The position numbers and the translations under genes were made by a program. A stretch of DNA of 64,000 nucleotides, from NCBI GenBank assembly GCA_038527485.1, contig JBCBFT010000001.1, forward strand, positions 1-64,000. The letters are read 5' to 3'. The notes under the pieces were generated by a model. The model ran no database searches. It worked only from the letters and a program-made list of their open reading frames with translations, and was not told the origin of the DNA. Positions 36,849-45,348 of the stretch are shown piece after piece (position 1 is the first letter of the stretch; the number at the start of each line of letters is the position of its first letter). The DNA is from JALEFZ01 sp038527485 (lineage in GTDB: Bacteria > Bacteroidota > Bacteroidia > J057).

Positions 36849-36908
36849 GAATGAATTCAGATAGGATTCATTTTCTCTGTAGAGACGCGATAAATCGACG
36901 TCTCTACA
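36849..36908. repeat. Dispersed 60-base repeat, copy A
   Basis: This segment matches 50521-50580 at about 55 of 60 positions. It contains the inverted repeat TGTAGAGACG / CGTCTCTACA around a CGAT-rich centre. The other half (AATGAATTCAGATAGGATT) is shared too, so the repeat is larger than the palindrome. Confidence 0.8.
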
Positions 36909-36937
36909 CCTAGGCTCCAATTGGATAGTAGATCTAC

Positions 36938-36947
36938 NNNNNNNNNN
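36938..36947. other. Assembly gap (ten N)
   Basis: Ten unknown bases mark a scaffold join of probably arbitrary length. The dispersed repeat just before it may have caused the break. Confidence 0.97.
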
Positions 36948-37087
36948 TACCTGCATGTATAACTTATCTGGAATTTATTATAGCCAAAACCAATTCCTAA
37001 CATCCAGTTATACTTTTCACTACGTATATGTCAGGATTACTATCTACAAGAAATTTAACCTTTACTCATAACCTTAACACTTTTTAA

Positions 37088-40000
37088 ATGAACAACTTTA
37101 CAAAATGGGCGTTGACTCTCCTACTCCTCATGGGGATGGGGCAATACATACATGCCCAAGAAATAGCTTATGCTGCCAAACTCAGGGGCGCACAAGAAAC
37201 CCAACCACGCCTCACGAACGGAGAAGGCTTGCTGGTCTTTGTCCTAAATCTTTCTGACTCTACTATGGAAGTCTTTGGGGACTTCGAAAACTTGAGTTCA
37301 CCCGTTGACACCTCTATTGCAGGAGGACTTCACGTCCACAATGGACTAGCAGGTCAAAACGGAGGAATAGAGTTGATCTTGACTCCGCAGTTGGACAGTG
37401 ACTTTCTTGGAGGATCAGTAGATGAGGAATTTCAACTTACTGCTGCACAAATTGAAACCTTCAATGATCGTGGGTTTTATGTCAACCTCCACACGCTGAA
37501 CTTTGGTTCGGGCGAGTTGAGAGGGCAAATTCAAGAGGGAGACACCAATCGAATCGACATAGACTTCCTTTTCTCGGCTAATCTCTATGGTAGTAACGAA
37601 GTGCATAACGTCATGAGCGACGCACGTGGAGCCGTCGTACTTGACTTGATTGGAGATACCTTAAGAGTGAGTGGCTCCTTCTCCAATCTCGCGGGTCCTC
37701 TAGCGACCGATATCGTGGGGGGGGCACATATTCACTTAGGATATGCTGGACAAAATGGCGGAATCGAACTCGTACTCAACAGCGAACTTGACAGCGACAG
37801 TTTGGGCGGGGTCTTCCTAGCAGATAGTAACGTCTTCGTCCTCACTGCTACGCAAATCACCCAGCTTCGCAACCAAGAGTTGTACGTAAACATCCACTCA
37901 CAAGCTTTCCGTGCAGGAGAACTCAGAGGACAGATCGTATCTCAACCTAAAGCTGTTTTCCGTTCCTTCTTGGGAGGAGCGCAGGAAGTGCCCAGTGTGC
38001 TGAGTGCAGGACAAGGTCAGGTGATTGCCGCTTGGGACTCTGATGATAATGGGGATAACATCCTGCAAGTTTCAGGATCGTTTGCAGGTCTGGGAAGTCC
38101 GTTCAATACGAATATTGGCGCCCACCTTCATAGAGGATATGCAGGGCAAAACGGAGGGGTAGAGGTTGCGTTGACACCTGTACTTTCCTCAGGGGACTCT
38201 AGTGGTATTTTTGCCACAGACGCCAATACATTTTTGACGACTCCTGCTATTGAAGGGCTCATTGCGGGAAGAGAACTCTACGTCAACATTCATTCTACCA
38301 ATGTTCCTTCAGGCGAACTACGTGGACAGGTTGTTCCTGAAGGGAACTTCTTCCTTTATCAGCTACTATCGGGAACCCAAGAAGTAGATCCTGTATTTAC
38401 GACAGCCAATGGCGCAGGCTACTTTGAGGTACGTGGAGATGAATTGGTGTATACAGGTTCGTTTCAGGGCTTGAACAGTGGATTCAACGAAGCGATTGCT
38501 GGTGGTGCACACCTTCACTCTGGTTCAGCAGGACAAAATGGGGGTATTCGCTATCTTTTGAGTACAGAACTCAATGCTGCGCAAGACACAGGCTTCTTCC
38601 GTGCAGATTCTAATACCTTTGCTACGAACCCTGGCATCACAGACACCCTTCGTCAGCGTGGGCTTTACACGAATATTCACACAGATGACATTCCTTCAGG
38701 AGAATTGAGAGGACAGCTACTAGGAGAAGGTCAGAACTACTTCTTTGCTCCGCTTTCAGGTGCTTCTGAAGTACCTCCTGTCAACTCCACAGGCTTTGGA
38801 AATATCGCGTTAGAGTGGAGAAATGGATCTGTATTGGCTTCGGGTTCTATCAATGATCTGGCGACACCCTTTGATCCTAACATCGCAGGTGGCTCTCATA
38901 TCCACTATGGACTGGCAGGACAAAACGGTGGCATTGCCTTCTTCCTTACACCTTCATTGGCGAGTGACAGCTTGAGCGGAAACTTCTTCCCTTCTGCCAA
39001 CCAAAATGATTTCTCGGCTGGTGCGACAGACACGCTGCTCAGCCGCGGGCTATACATCAACATCCACACAAAAGGTAGCCCATCAGGTGAGCTAAGAGGG
39101 CAGATCCTCCCACCTGCACAGGCCTACTTCACAACTTCTCTTGCAGGGAAAAACGAGGCGACACCCGTTATTTCTTCAGGACTTGGAGGACTCAAAGGAG
39201 AGTGGACCAATGGCGAGTTGGTATTGAGTGGTGCTTTCAGTGACCTAGACAGTGATTTTGATCCAAATGTCGCAGGAGGAGCACACATCCACCTAGGCGC
39301 AGCAGGTATGAATGGCGGAATCGAGTTATTTTTGACTACTGCTTTGGACAACGATCTAAGGGGAGGTGCTTTCACAGCTGATTCCAATACCTTTACCATC
39401 TCTGATACTTTGTCAGGACGCATCAGCTCAGATAGCTTGTATGTCAACATCCACTCTGTAGACAATCCGAGTGGTGAGCTGAGAGGACAGATTCTTCTAG
39501 AAACCAATGAGTTCCCTGCTCCTGCGCCAGGTATTACTGCACCTCCTTCAGGTACACGTCTGACGATTGAAGGAGATTCTGCTACTGCTTTCACAGCGAC
39601 ATGGTCACGATCAGAAGATGCCGATGGCAACAAAGTAATCTACACTTGGGAGTTGGCGGCTACTACGGATTTTGCAGCACCACTTGTATTTACCAATACA
39701 GGTACAGACTCTAGTTTCACGACAGACTTTGCCACTGTAGATGCCCTACTTTCAGGGGCAGGATTGAATGTGGGAGACAGCGTGACATTGTATCACCGCG
39801 CATCTTCTTTGGATGGTGCCGTATGCACAGTCGGTGCGACAGACAGCGTAGTCCTCACACGTGGCACCTTACTCAATATCGGATCGATCAATGTAGCCGA
39901 GTTGAGTGTGTATCCTTCTCCGACACGTGACATCCTCAATATCCGCATGAAGGAAGTCCGTGCGCAGAGCCTACAAATTCGCATCATCGATGTCTCAGGG

Positions 40001-40147
40001 AAAGTAGTCCTTTCTCAAGGACTTAATGTTCAAGCCAATCGCGTAGATGAACGTCTACAGGTAGGACAGGTAGCGGCAGGGATCTACCAGTTGGTGATTC
40101 AGGATGAGCGTGGACAGTTATTCACGACGAAATTTGTAAAAGAATAA
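37088..40147 (+). CDS. T9SS cargo with six CHRD domains
   Basis: The 1019-residue product has a signal peptide (cleavage near IHAQE). Six CHRD (chordin-like) domains of about 125 residues follow between residues 24 and 810. Each opens like FLGGAQEVPSVLSAGQGQ, has a histidine motif of the type GAHIHLGYAGQNGGIEL, and closes with LYVNIHS then SGELRGQI. After them is a fibronectin-III-like segment (TWSRSEDADGNKVIYTWEL) and a T9SS type A sorting domain (VYPSPTRDILNIRM, VAAGIYQLVI). CHRD domains are extracellular in bacteria and animals, and their bacterial function is unclear. The repeated HxH suggests a metal- or ligand-binding site. Expression may be linked to the divergent repeat protein gene. 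Confidence 0.9.
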   Translation: MNNFTKWALTLLLLMGMGQYIHAQEIAYAAKLRGAQETQPRLTNGEGLLVFVLNLSDSTMEVFGDFENLSSPVDTSIAGGLHVHNGLAGQNGGIELILTPQLDSDFLGGSVDEEFQLTAAQIETFNDRGFYVNLHTLNFGSGELRGQIQEGDTNRIDIDFLFSANLYGSNEVHNVMSDARGAVVLDLIGDTLRVSGSFSNLAGPLATDIVGGAHIHLGYAGQNGGIELVLNSELDSDSLGGVFLADSNVFVLTATQITQLRNQELYVNIHSQAFRAGELRGQIVSQPKAVFRSFLGGAQEVPSVLSAGQGQVIAAWDSDDNGDNILQVSGSFAGLGSPFNTNIGAHLHRGYAGQNGGVEVALTPVLSSGDSSGIFATDANTFLTTPAIEGLIAGRELYVNIHSTNVPSGELRGQVVPEGNFFLYQLLSGTQEVDPVFTTANGAGYFEVRGDELVYTGSFQGLNSGFNEAIAGGAHLHSGSAGQNGGIRYLLSTELNAAQDTGFFRADSNTFATNPGITDTLRQRGLYTNIHTDDIPSGELRGQLLGEGQNYFFAPLSGASEVPPVNSTGFGNIALEWRNGSVLASGSINDLATPFDPNIAGGSHIHYGLAGQNGGIAFFLTPSLASDSLSGNFFPSANQNDFSAGATDTLLSRGLYINIHTKGSPSGELRGQILPPAQAYFTTSLAGKNEATPVISSGLGGLKGEWTNGELVLSGAFSDLDSDFDPNVAGGAHIHLGAAGMNGGIELFLTTALDNDLRGGAFTADSNTFTISDTLSGRISSDSLYVNIHSVDNPSGELRGQILLETNEFPAPAPGITAPPSGTRLTIEGDSATAFTATWSRSEDADGNKVIYTWELAATTDFAAPLVFTNTGTDSSFTTDFATVDALLSGAGLNVGDSVTLYHRASSLDGAVCTVGATDSVVLTRGTLLNIGSINVAELSVYPSPTRDILNIRMKEVRAQSLQIRIIDVSGKVVLSQGLNVQANRVDERLQVGQVAAGIYQLVIQDERGQLFTTKFVKE

Positions 40148-40167
40148 TCATCACTCGATTTTTTGAT

Positions 40168-40199
40168 GGGAGGCTCCTGTTTGGGGGTCTCCTTTTTTT
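40168..40199 (+). terminator. Terminator after the CHRD gene
   Basis: GGAGGC pairs with GTCTCC (one G-U pair), followed by TTTTTTT. It starts about 20 bases after the stop. Confidence 0.75.
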
Positions 40200-40246
40200 A
40201 TGGGAAAATGTCAGCAAACAGCAGGATCACTCGAGATTATGCATGT

Positions 40247-40954
40247 TCATTTCCAGCTATCCAAGAATTTCTTGCTTTCTAGCAGATTTCCCAGTACAAA
40301 TACCTGAGAATGCTGAAGCGCTGCACTCTCCCGAAATGCTTCTCTAACTGTCAATTGCTCTCCTGCATAGTTGGCATGAATAAAGAATATCCCTTCTTCA
40401 TTCTTCAGGATAAACCCTACGTGCTGGCTTAGTCCTACGACAAATAAGCCGTTCTGCGGTAGATCATGTAGATATTTGTAAAGGGTATTTCTACTACGAA
40501 AAGTCTGAATCTGGGAAGGATCGCAGAGGTCTTTGATGATATGAGAGGAGGCTTTTTGTGCGAGTCGATAGCGATTCAGAGGAATGCCCAGATCTCTCAA
40601 GGTCGTACTGACAAAATATCCACAAGCAATTTTCCCTTTACGTGGTGTTTCCGTAATTCCATTAAAATCCCAAGAAGTCCCGTACCAATAGGGGAAGATG
40701 CTGTCCACCAAGGCATGATACATAAACTGTTGTTGTGTTATCTTAGGGAAACCTTGTGAGCGATAGGTCTTCATTCTTTGCTTCAACGCTCGATAGGCTT
40801 GTATGTGCGACAATGTATCGAGTGTATCAGGTTGAAGCTCTTCACAGTTATTAGACATTTCGAATAGGATCGTCTGTTGCGGCGGAGGAATCAACAATTC
40901 CCTTCCTACTACCGACATACAACCCAAAGCAAAAAGGATCATCAAGAGTTTCAT
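40247..40954 (-). CDS. Putative secreted papain-like/NlpC-type cysteine peptidase
   Basis: The 235-residue product has a signal peptide, perhaps with a lipobox-like cysteine (LFALGCMS). The middle part has the layout of a papain/NlpC fold: YWYGTSWDFNGITETPR, then a Cys at the start of a helix (KIACGYFVSTTLRDLGI), and later LSQHVGFILKNEEGIFFIHA with a His on the following strand. This is the expected Cys-His order. The substrate might be peptidoglycan stem peptides, but other amidase activities are equally possible. It is the first of a long minus-strand block by position and has no obvious operon partner. Confidence 0.65.
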   Translation of the reverse strand: MKLLMILFALGCMSVVGRELLIPPPQQTILFEMSNNCEELQPDTLDTLSHIQAYRALKQRMKTYRSQGFPKITQQQFMYHALVDSIFPYWYGTSWDFNGITETPRKGKIACGYFVSTTLRDLGIPLNRYRLAQKASSHIIKDLCDPSQIQTFRSRNTLYKYLHDLPQNGLFVVGLSQHVGFILKNEEGIFFIHANYAGEQLTVREAFRESAALQHSQVFVLGNLLESKKFLDSWK

Positions 40955-41014
40955 TCGTGCTATTTATTCGCATAATGAAAGACAGGAGGAAGGTTACGAA
41001 TATAATGGAGGCAC

Positions 41015-41296
41015 TTAGCGACGAGAATGTCCGATCAGAAAATCAATGACTTTCTGATCGGGCATCTCACAGGGTTTTAGATAGTCTTTCTCTTGAGTGA
41101 GATAAAAATTGAAGCTGATAAAGTCGGTTCCGCCCAATTCCTCCGCAAATACCTTCAGGCTTTTCCCCTTATTAAAGTCAGAACGTGTCAAACTGTACGT
41201 CTTCCCTTGATACTGAACTTCAGAATACCCTTGTGGAATATTCAGGATAATACCTTTGAGATGAGGAATGGCGGAGTGAGAAGAATCAGGCTTCAT
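41015..41296 (-). CDS. Conserved small protein of unknown function
   Basis: The 93-residue product has no signal or membrane segment. The phrases ILNIPQGYSEVQYQGKTYSL, TRSDFNKGKSLKVFAEELGG and LKPCEMPDQKVIDFL resemble a small conserved protein that I have seen across Bacteroidota without an assigned function. Single Cys in KPCEMP. An eleven-base perfect inverted repeat lies in its last codons (41031-41061). Confidence 0.65.
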   Translation of the reverse strand: MKPDSSHSAIPHLKGIILNIPQGYSEVQYQGKTYSLTRSDFNKGKSLKVFAEELGGTDFISFNFYLTQEKDYLKPCEMPDQKVIDFLIGHSRR

Positions 41297-41460
41297 TTCG
41301 ATTTTGTAAGAGGCTAAACGAAAACCCTACAAAAGTAATGAATCCTGCTACGAAAATCCCATCGTGGAAGTAGCTACTAAACGGGATGTACTCCCAAGGG
41401 TGAACAGCAAATGTCGCCCCATAGAAAAATGATACCTTTATACTAAGGAACCATACGCTC

Positions 41461-42102
41461 TTACTTCCTTCTCCCTGAAAATCGAATCTTTTGTACCCAA
41501 AACAAGATCATAAGTCCTACGAGGATTGAACAACCTGCGATAAAGAGTGCATCCTGGATAAAGAAAACACCTTCGGCAATCTCCTGCCCTAGAGGCATCC
41601 ACTTCGAAGAGCAAAAACAGGCAAACTCGCGTACGATATTTACAAGGAATCGATTGAGGAGACCAAAAGTGAGGATCATCCCTGCATAAAACTTCAGGAA
41701 GGAGCTGCTTTCGCGAAACCGTATGAAGTAGAACAATTGAGAAAAGATCGCAGGAAAGGAAATATTGGCCACTTTCACAAAGATGATGAAACCTGCCATA
41801 GTAGAACCTGCTGCGATGCCTCGACTATGATAAAGCCAGTTATACTCTCTCCAAGCACGGATGATTTCTGAGTCCTCCGATAGGTACCCAAAAAGGTAGA
41901 GCGAAAAAATAAGCACTGCTGGTAGCAAGAAGAAAGTCCCCACCCATCTGACAGCCCGTGTCAAAAAGTCAATGACTTGCTGGCTGGTATCCACCATTTG
42001 TTCGTCCCCACGTGCTCGTAAATAAAGAGAGATCGGCACGACAATCGCAAATGCAAGGAAAACGGTCGGTAGAAAGCTAAGTATTAAGGCTAAAAATACC
42101 AT
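41461..42102 (-). CDS. Integral membrane protein of unknown function
   Basis: The 213-residue protein has about five hydrophobic segments (near 3-27, 50-75, 95-115, 138-157 and 182-205) and a basic C-terminal tail. A Cys pair is visible in FACFCSSKW. I do not recognise a family. It lies alone downstream of the alcohol dehydrogenase gene on the same strand, with almost 290 bases between. Confidence 0.55.
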   Translation of the reverse strand: MVFLALILSFLPTVFLAFAIVVPISLYLRARGDEQMVDTSQQVIDFLTRAVRWVGTFFLLPAVLIFSLYLFGYLSEDSEIIRAWREYNWLYHSRGIAAGSTMAGFIIFVKVANISFPAIFSQLFYFIRFRESSSFLKFYAGMILTFGLLNRFLVNIVREFACFCSSKWMPLGQEIAEGVFFIQDALFIAGCSILVGLMILFWVQKIRFSGRRK

Positions 42103-42163
42103 GGCTGATAATTCTAATGATAAGTCATTGGACGAAAGACTTCGAGAGTCGAGAGCAGAGGTT

Positions 42164-42190
42164 TAACATACTGTCAATGAGAGTATGTTA
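42164..42190. repeat. Hairpin in the spacer before the membrane protein gene
   Basis: TAACATACT and AGTATGTTA form a perfect nine-base stem around nine bases. It lies between the end of the dehydrogenase gene and the start of the membrane protein gene, both minus strand. No T run follows on either side, so an operator or structured leader is as likely as a terminator. Confidence 0.4.
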
Positions 42191-42389
42191 CTTCTACCCC
42201 CCCCTTATTCCATCTGTTCTACTACTTAAATGCGTAAAGATAGGACAAATAGAAAGTGCTGCATATAAACAAGATACTACACGTGTATCCTTCTTTCATC
42301 AATTCTTGGGTTAGAAGTTACTTCATTTTAGGAAGAATAAAAAGGTGAGGGCTTGTAAAAAAGCAACATTTCGCTTAGCCGATTCTTTC

Positions 42390-43427
42390 TCAAATGGTGA
42401 TCACCCGCACACCTGCTTGTTGAGCCTTGTGCATCTTGGGGAGCAGTTGAGCTGCGCTTTCAAGGGAGACAGTTTCTGTGACGAGTTGTTGAGGGCTAAG
42501 TCTACCAGACAGGATCATTTGGAGCATCTCGTGGTAGCGAAATGCCTGCATCCCATGAGAACCATATAGTTCCAGCTCATAGGCAATCACTCTATCCATT
42601 GGGATGGGTGCCAAGGCTTTCTCAGGGGGAAGAATACCAATTTGGACATGCCTCCCTCTTCTGCCAAGGGAAAGTAAGGCCGTCTGAACAACCGATTGGT
42701 TTCCGATCGCGTCTACGGTTAGGTGTGCACCGCCTCCTATCATCTCACATATCGCTTCTGGCACATCTTCTACAGTTTGAGAATTTAGGACCGCATGTGC
42801 ACCCAAAGATTGGGCAAAAGCCAATTTTTCATCCGCTATATCTACGGCGAGTACTTGTGCTCCTAGGCCGTGTGCAATCATGATGGCAGAAAGTCCTACC
42901 CCGCCACAGCCAAAAACGACAACCCATTCTCCCCCACGCACCCTTCCCTGGTCTACGACGCCTCGAAAAGAAGTCGCAAAGCGACAGCCTAAACTAGCTG
43001 CCGTCACATAGTCGATCTCTTCTGGTAGCTTCACCAGGTTCGTATCCGCATAGTCGATGGCGACATACTCCGCAAAAGAACCCCAAGCCGTAAATCCAGG
43101 TTGAAACTGATCGGGACAGACCTGATGATTCCCACTCAGGCATGTGCTACAGCGCCCGCATCCTCCCACAAAGGGTACCGTCACCCGATCTCCCTTATGG
43201 AATTTCCTGACTTCCTTCCCAGTTTCGACTACAACCCCTGCCAGTTCATGTCCAGGCACATGGGGTAACAAGATGTCTTTGTCATGCCCCATCCATCCAT
43301 GCCAGTCGCTCAAGCATAATCCTGTAGCCTTGACTTTGATGATGACACCCGTTGCGTTAGGATCTGGGGAGGGAACCTCTCGATAGGATATCGGTCCCTG
43401 GAAAGTTTCATAATAGAGCGCGTTCAT
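42390..43427 (-). CDS. Zinc-dependent alcohol dehydrogenase family protein
   Basis: The 345-residue medium-chain dehydrogenase has the catalytic zinc site (Cys38 in TGLCLSDWHGW, HVPGHELAG with His and Glu) and the structural zinc site with four cysteines in GGCGRCSTCLSGNHQVC. The Rossmann motif is VVFGCGGVGLSAIM, and AVDIADEKL provides the acidic residue that favours NAD over NADP. The alcohol or polyol substrate is not identifiable. Its start overlaps the stop of the upstream macrodomain gene by four bases (ATGA), so both are probably made from one transcript. Confidence 0.9.
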   Translation of the reverse strand: MNALYYETFQGPISYREVPSPDPNATGVIIKVKATGLCLSDWHGWMGHDKDILLPHVPGHELAGVVVETGKEVRKFHKGDRVTVPFVGGCGRCSTCLSGNHQVCPDQFQPGFTAWGSFAEYVAIDYADTNLVKLPEEIDYVTAASLGCRFATSFRGVVDQGRVRGGEWVVVFGCGGVGLSAIMIAHGLGAQVLAVDIADEKLAFAQSLGAHAVLNSQTVEDVPEAICEMIGGGAHLTVDAIGNQSVVQTALLSLGRRGRHVQIGILPPEKALAPIPMDRVIAYELELYGSHGMQAFRYHEMLQMILSGRLSPQQLVTETVSLESAAQLLPKMHKAQQAGVRVITI

Positions 43428-43945
43428 GGGCGGCCAGGGATTTGGAGTTCGCGATGGTAAATGGCATGATTCTCTGCGTCGAAGCAGACAAAGAAGACCT
43501 CTTGGATCAGGGAAGATTTGTATTGGCTGACAGTCTCTATAGCTACTTGCGCAGCTTCGAGCTTGGGATAGCCGTAGATCCCTGTACTGATGTTGGGGAA
43601 GGCGATAGAACGAATCCCATTAGCTTCTGCAAGCTTCAAGGAATTGAGGTAGCAGTTGCGAAGCTTTGGGGGCTCGCCCCTGTGGCCGCCGTTCCATCGC
43701 GGACCGACCGTGTGAATCACTTTTTGTGCGGGCAGTTTGCCTGCGGTAGTGATGACGGCTTCGCCGACCTTGCAGCCGCCCTGTCGGGCGCGGATCTGCC
43801 GACATTCGTCGAGAATCGCGGGGCCTCCGGCCCGATGTATTGCTCCATCTACCCCACCTCCTCCCAAAAGGGAGGTATTGGCTGCATTGACGATCGCGTC
43901 GACTTTGATTTGGGTGATGTCACCTCGTATGAGTTGGATATCCAT
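43424..43945 (-). CDS. Macrodomain protein (O-acetyl-ADP-ribose deacetylase-like)
   Basis: The 173-residue protein is a single MacroD/YmdB-type macrodomain. IQLIRGDITQIKVDAIVNAA, the glycine-rich NTSLLGGGGVDGAIH, VIHTVGPRW and FPNISTGIYGYP are all intact. Such enzymes remove ADP-ribose from proteins or deacetylate O-acetyl-ADP-ribose. It is translationally coupled to the downstream zinc alcohol dehydrogenase, an uncommon pairing. High G+C here also creates a long open frame on the opposite strand, which I do not accept as a gene. Confidence 0.92.
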   Translation of the reverse strand: MDIQLIRGDITQIKVDAIVNAANTSLLGGGGVDGAIHRAGGPAILDECRQIRARQGGCKVGEAVITTAGKLPAQKVIHTVGPRWNGGHRGEPPKLRNCYLNSLKLAEANGIRSIAFPNISTGIYGYPKLEAAQVAIETVSQYKSSLIQEVFFVCFDAENHAIYHRELQIPGRP

Positions 43946-43965
43946 TGTATGAGACGTGAAGATAA

Positions 43966-44013
43966 CAGATATCAGAAGTCAGACTTTGAATGTGGCAAAA
44001 AGTCTGATATCTG
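43966..44013. repeat. Imperfect palindrome of CAGATATCAGA type
   Basis: CAGATATCAGA plus AGACTTT on the left pairs with AAAGTCTGATATCTG on the right, with a four-base insertion. The DNA just beyond (to 44036) repeats the words TCTGAT and CTCAGA in degenerate form. It fills the 93-base spacer between the macrodomain gene and the coiled-coil gene and looks like a small dispersed element. Confidence 0.5.
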
Positions 44014-44038
44014 ATGTCTCAGAGTCTGATCTCTGAAA

Positions 44039-45226
44039 TTAATTTCGCTTATACATACGCACAGCGTCGGTAATATAGTTTTGAGGATTGAACGCATCAT
44101 TGAAGGCAGAAGACAGATTTTCTTGTTTGCCCTTTAAGATCAAAATGCGATCTCCAATGAGGTCATTTTCCTGGTATTTCCGAAGAATCTCTTCGTATCT
44201 GTTCAGGTTTTCCTTGATCTCAAAGGTGATGTTGCCAAAACGAATTTTCAAAGACTGCACGGTCTGCATATCGTAGTACATTTTATTCTTCCAAGCCTCA
44301 TCATTTCGTCTCTTTTCTTCCTTGACTTTCTTTTCCACCATTTGTTTCAGTGAATTTAGATAATCCAAACGCTTCAAAGCATCGGTTTCCTCCAGATACA
44401 TTTCTCGAAAGTCCTCGTTTTTGATTTCCAAAAATTGAAAGATGTCCAGAAGCGTATTTGCCTGAAGTTGTTGTAGTTCTTCCAATTCTTTTGTCGTCTT
44501 ATTCCAGCCTGTCTCGACCAGATTGATATCGTGTGTATACTGACTCAAGATCATCGTAAGCTCAAACATCATGATGCTCTGCTTTCTCAGCTCCCGTTTT
44601 TTCTTGCCTATGGATTGAATAAATTTATCCATTCCGATAAATAATACTTCACTCAAGGGTCCTGCAATCGGTGCTCCTTGCGCAAAATCGCCCGCCGTTT
44701 CCAACAACTTAGAGGTAATCTGTAGCGTAGCATCCTCATTTTTGTTGGTCTCCACATAAGAGGTAAACCCCTTGAACCACTTCTGATACCCTGGATACTG
44801 CATGGGATTGCCGACAGAGGTCAGGGAAGAAAAGAAGTCTCGCGAACTATTGAATAGGATCAGAGGACGTAACTCTCGCTCCATGGAGACCAAATTGATC
44901 ACCGCAGATTGATAGTTGCTACTGTAGATATTGAGCTCTTTCTCCCGCTCTGCTGCTTGTATCCCCTCCAATTTATTGACACGATCCCGAAGTTTCTCAA
45001 TGATCTCATCAGTATTTTGCGTCAGCTTTAATGCTTCGTCGATTTTTTGAATTTCAAGATCTAAAACGACAATCTTGTCTTCTAACTCACGTGCTTTCTG
45101 CTCTCTATCCTTCTCCAGTTGCTCTAAGACTTTCTCGCGTATCGCCGCGTCGTCTATTTGTGCCCATATGGAGCCAATGCAACTCATCAAACCAATCCAT
45201 ATCAGGAATTTCAATACCAATCTCAT
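44039..45226 (-). CDS. Secreted coiled-coil protein of unknown function
   Basis: The 395-residue product has a signal peptide (cleavage near SIWAQI). Residues 25-100 form a charged coiled coil (REKVLEQLEKDREQKARELE onward), and further long helices follow at about 205-250 and 270-370. The middle part contains FNSSRDFFSSLTSVGNPMQY. A probably periplasmic, elongated helical protein is indicated. I recognise no family. No close operon partner: the proC gene lies about 120 bases upstream on the same strand. Confidence 0.6.
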   Translation of the reverse strand: MRLVLKFLIWIGLMSCIGSIWAQIDDAAIREKVLEQLEKDREQKARELEDKIVVLDLEIQKIDEALKLTQNTDEIIEKLRDRVNKLEGIQAAEREKELNIYSSNYQSAVINLVSMERELRPLILFNSSRDFFSSLTSVGNPMQYPGYQKWFKGFTSYVETNKNEDATLQITSKLLETAGDFAQGAPIAGPLSEVLFIGMDKFIQSIGKKKRELRKQSIMMFELTMILSQYTHDINLVETGWNKTTKELEELQQLQANTLLDIFQFLEIKNEDFREMYLEETDALKRLDYLNSLKQMVEKKVKEEKRRNDEAWKNKMYYDMQTVQSLKIRFGNITFEIKENLNRYEEILRKYQENDLIGDRILILKGKQENLSSAFNDAFNPQNYITDAVRMYKRN

Positions 45227-45348
45227 ATTCAGGGTTCATCTTTTGAATGTAAGCGAAATACAAAAGATCCTATGTGAAGACCTTTTCCATATTCCATGAC
45301 GAAAATAGAAAGGCTTTACTTATAGTAAACTTTTTTCTGCAAGCGTAG

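Larger units (their letters stand above)
36352..37087. other. AT-rich divergent spacer with repeats and assembly gap
   Basis: This 736-base spacer separates two divergent large T9SS cargo genes. It holds a hairpin AGGATT/AATCCT (36548-36572), a perfect AATCCCCC-TTTT-GGGGGATT hairpin (36776-36795) whose GGGGGATT also occurs near 36613, very AT-rich DNA at 36670-36770, a dispersed 60-base repeat and ten N. No gene is supported. Both cargo genes should have promoters here, but no exact TAnnTTTG box was found. Confidence 0.6.

Noticed and set aside
36759..36956. Minus-strand small frame running across the N run
   Set aside because: It contains unknown residues, overlaps the dispersed repeat and a hairpin, and has no protein-like composition.
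42117..42314. Plus-strand frame of 65 codons between the membrane protein and dehydrogenase genes
   Set aside because: It covers a perfect hairpin, has no ribosome site or domain, and the composition looks random.
43442..44014. Plus-strand open frame of 190 codons opposite the macrodomain gene
   Set aside because: The minus strand encodes an intact macrodomain with all motifs. The plus frame has no family features and is a by-product of G+C-rich codons.
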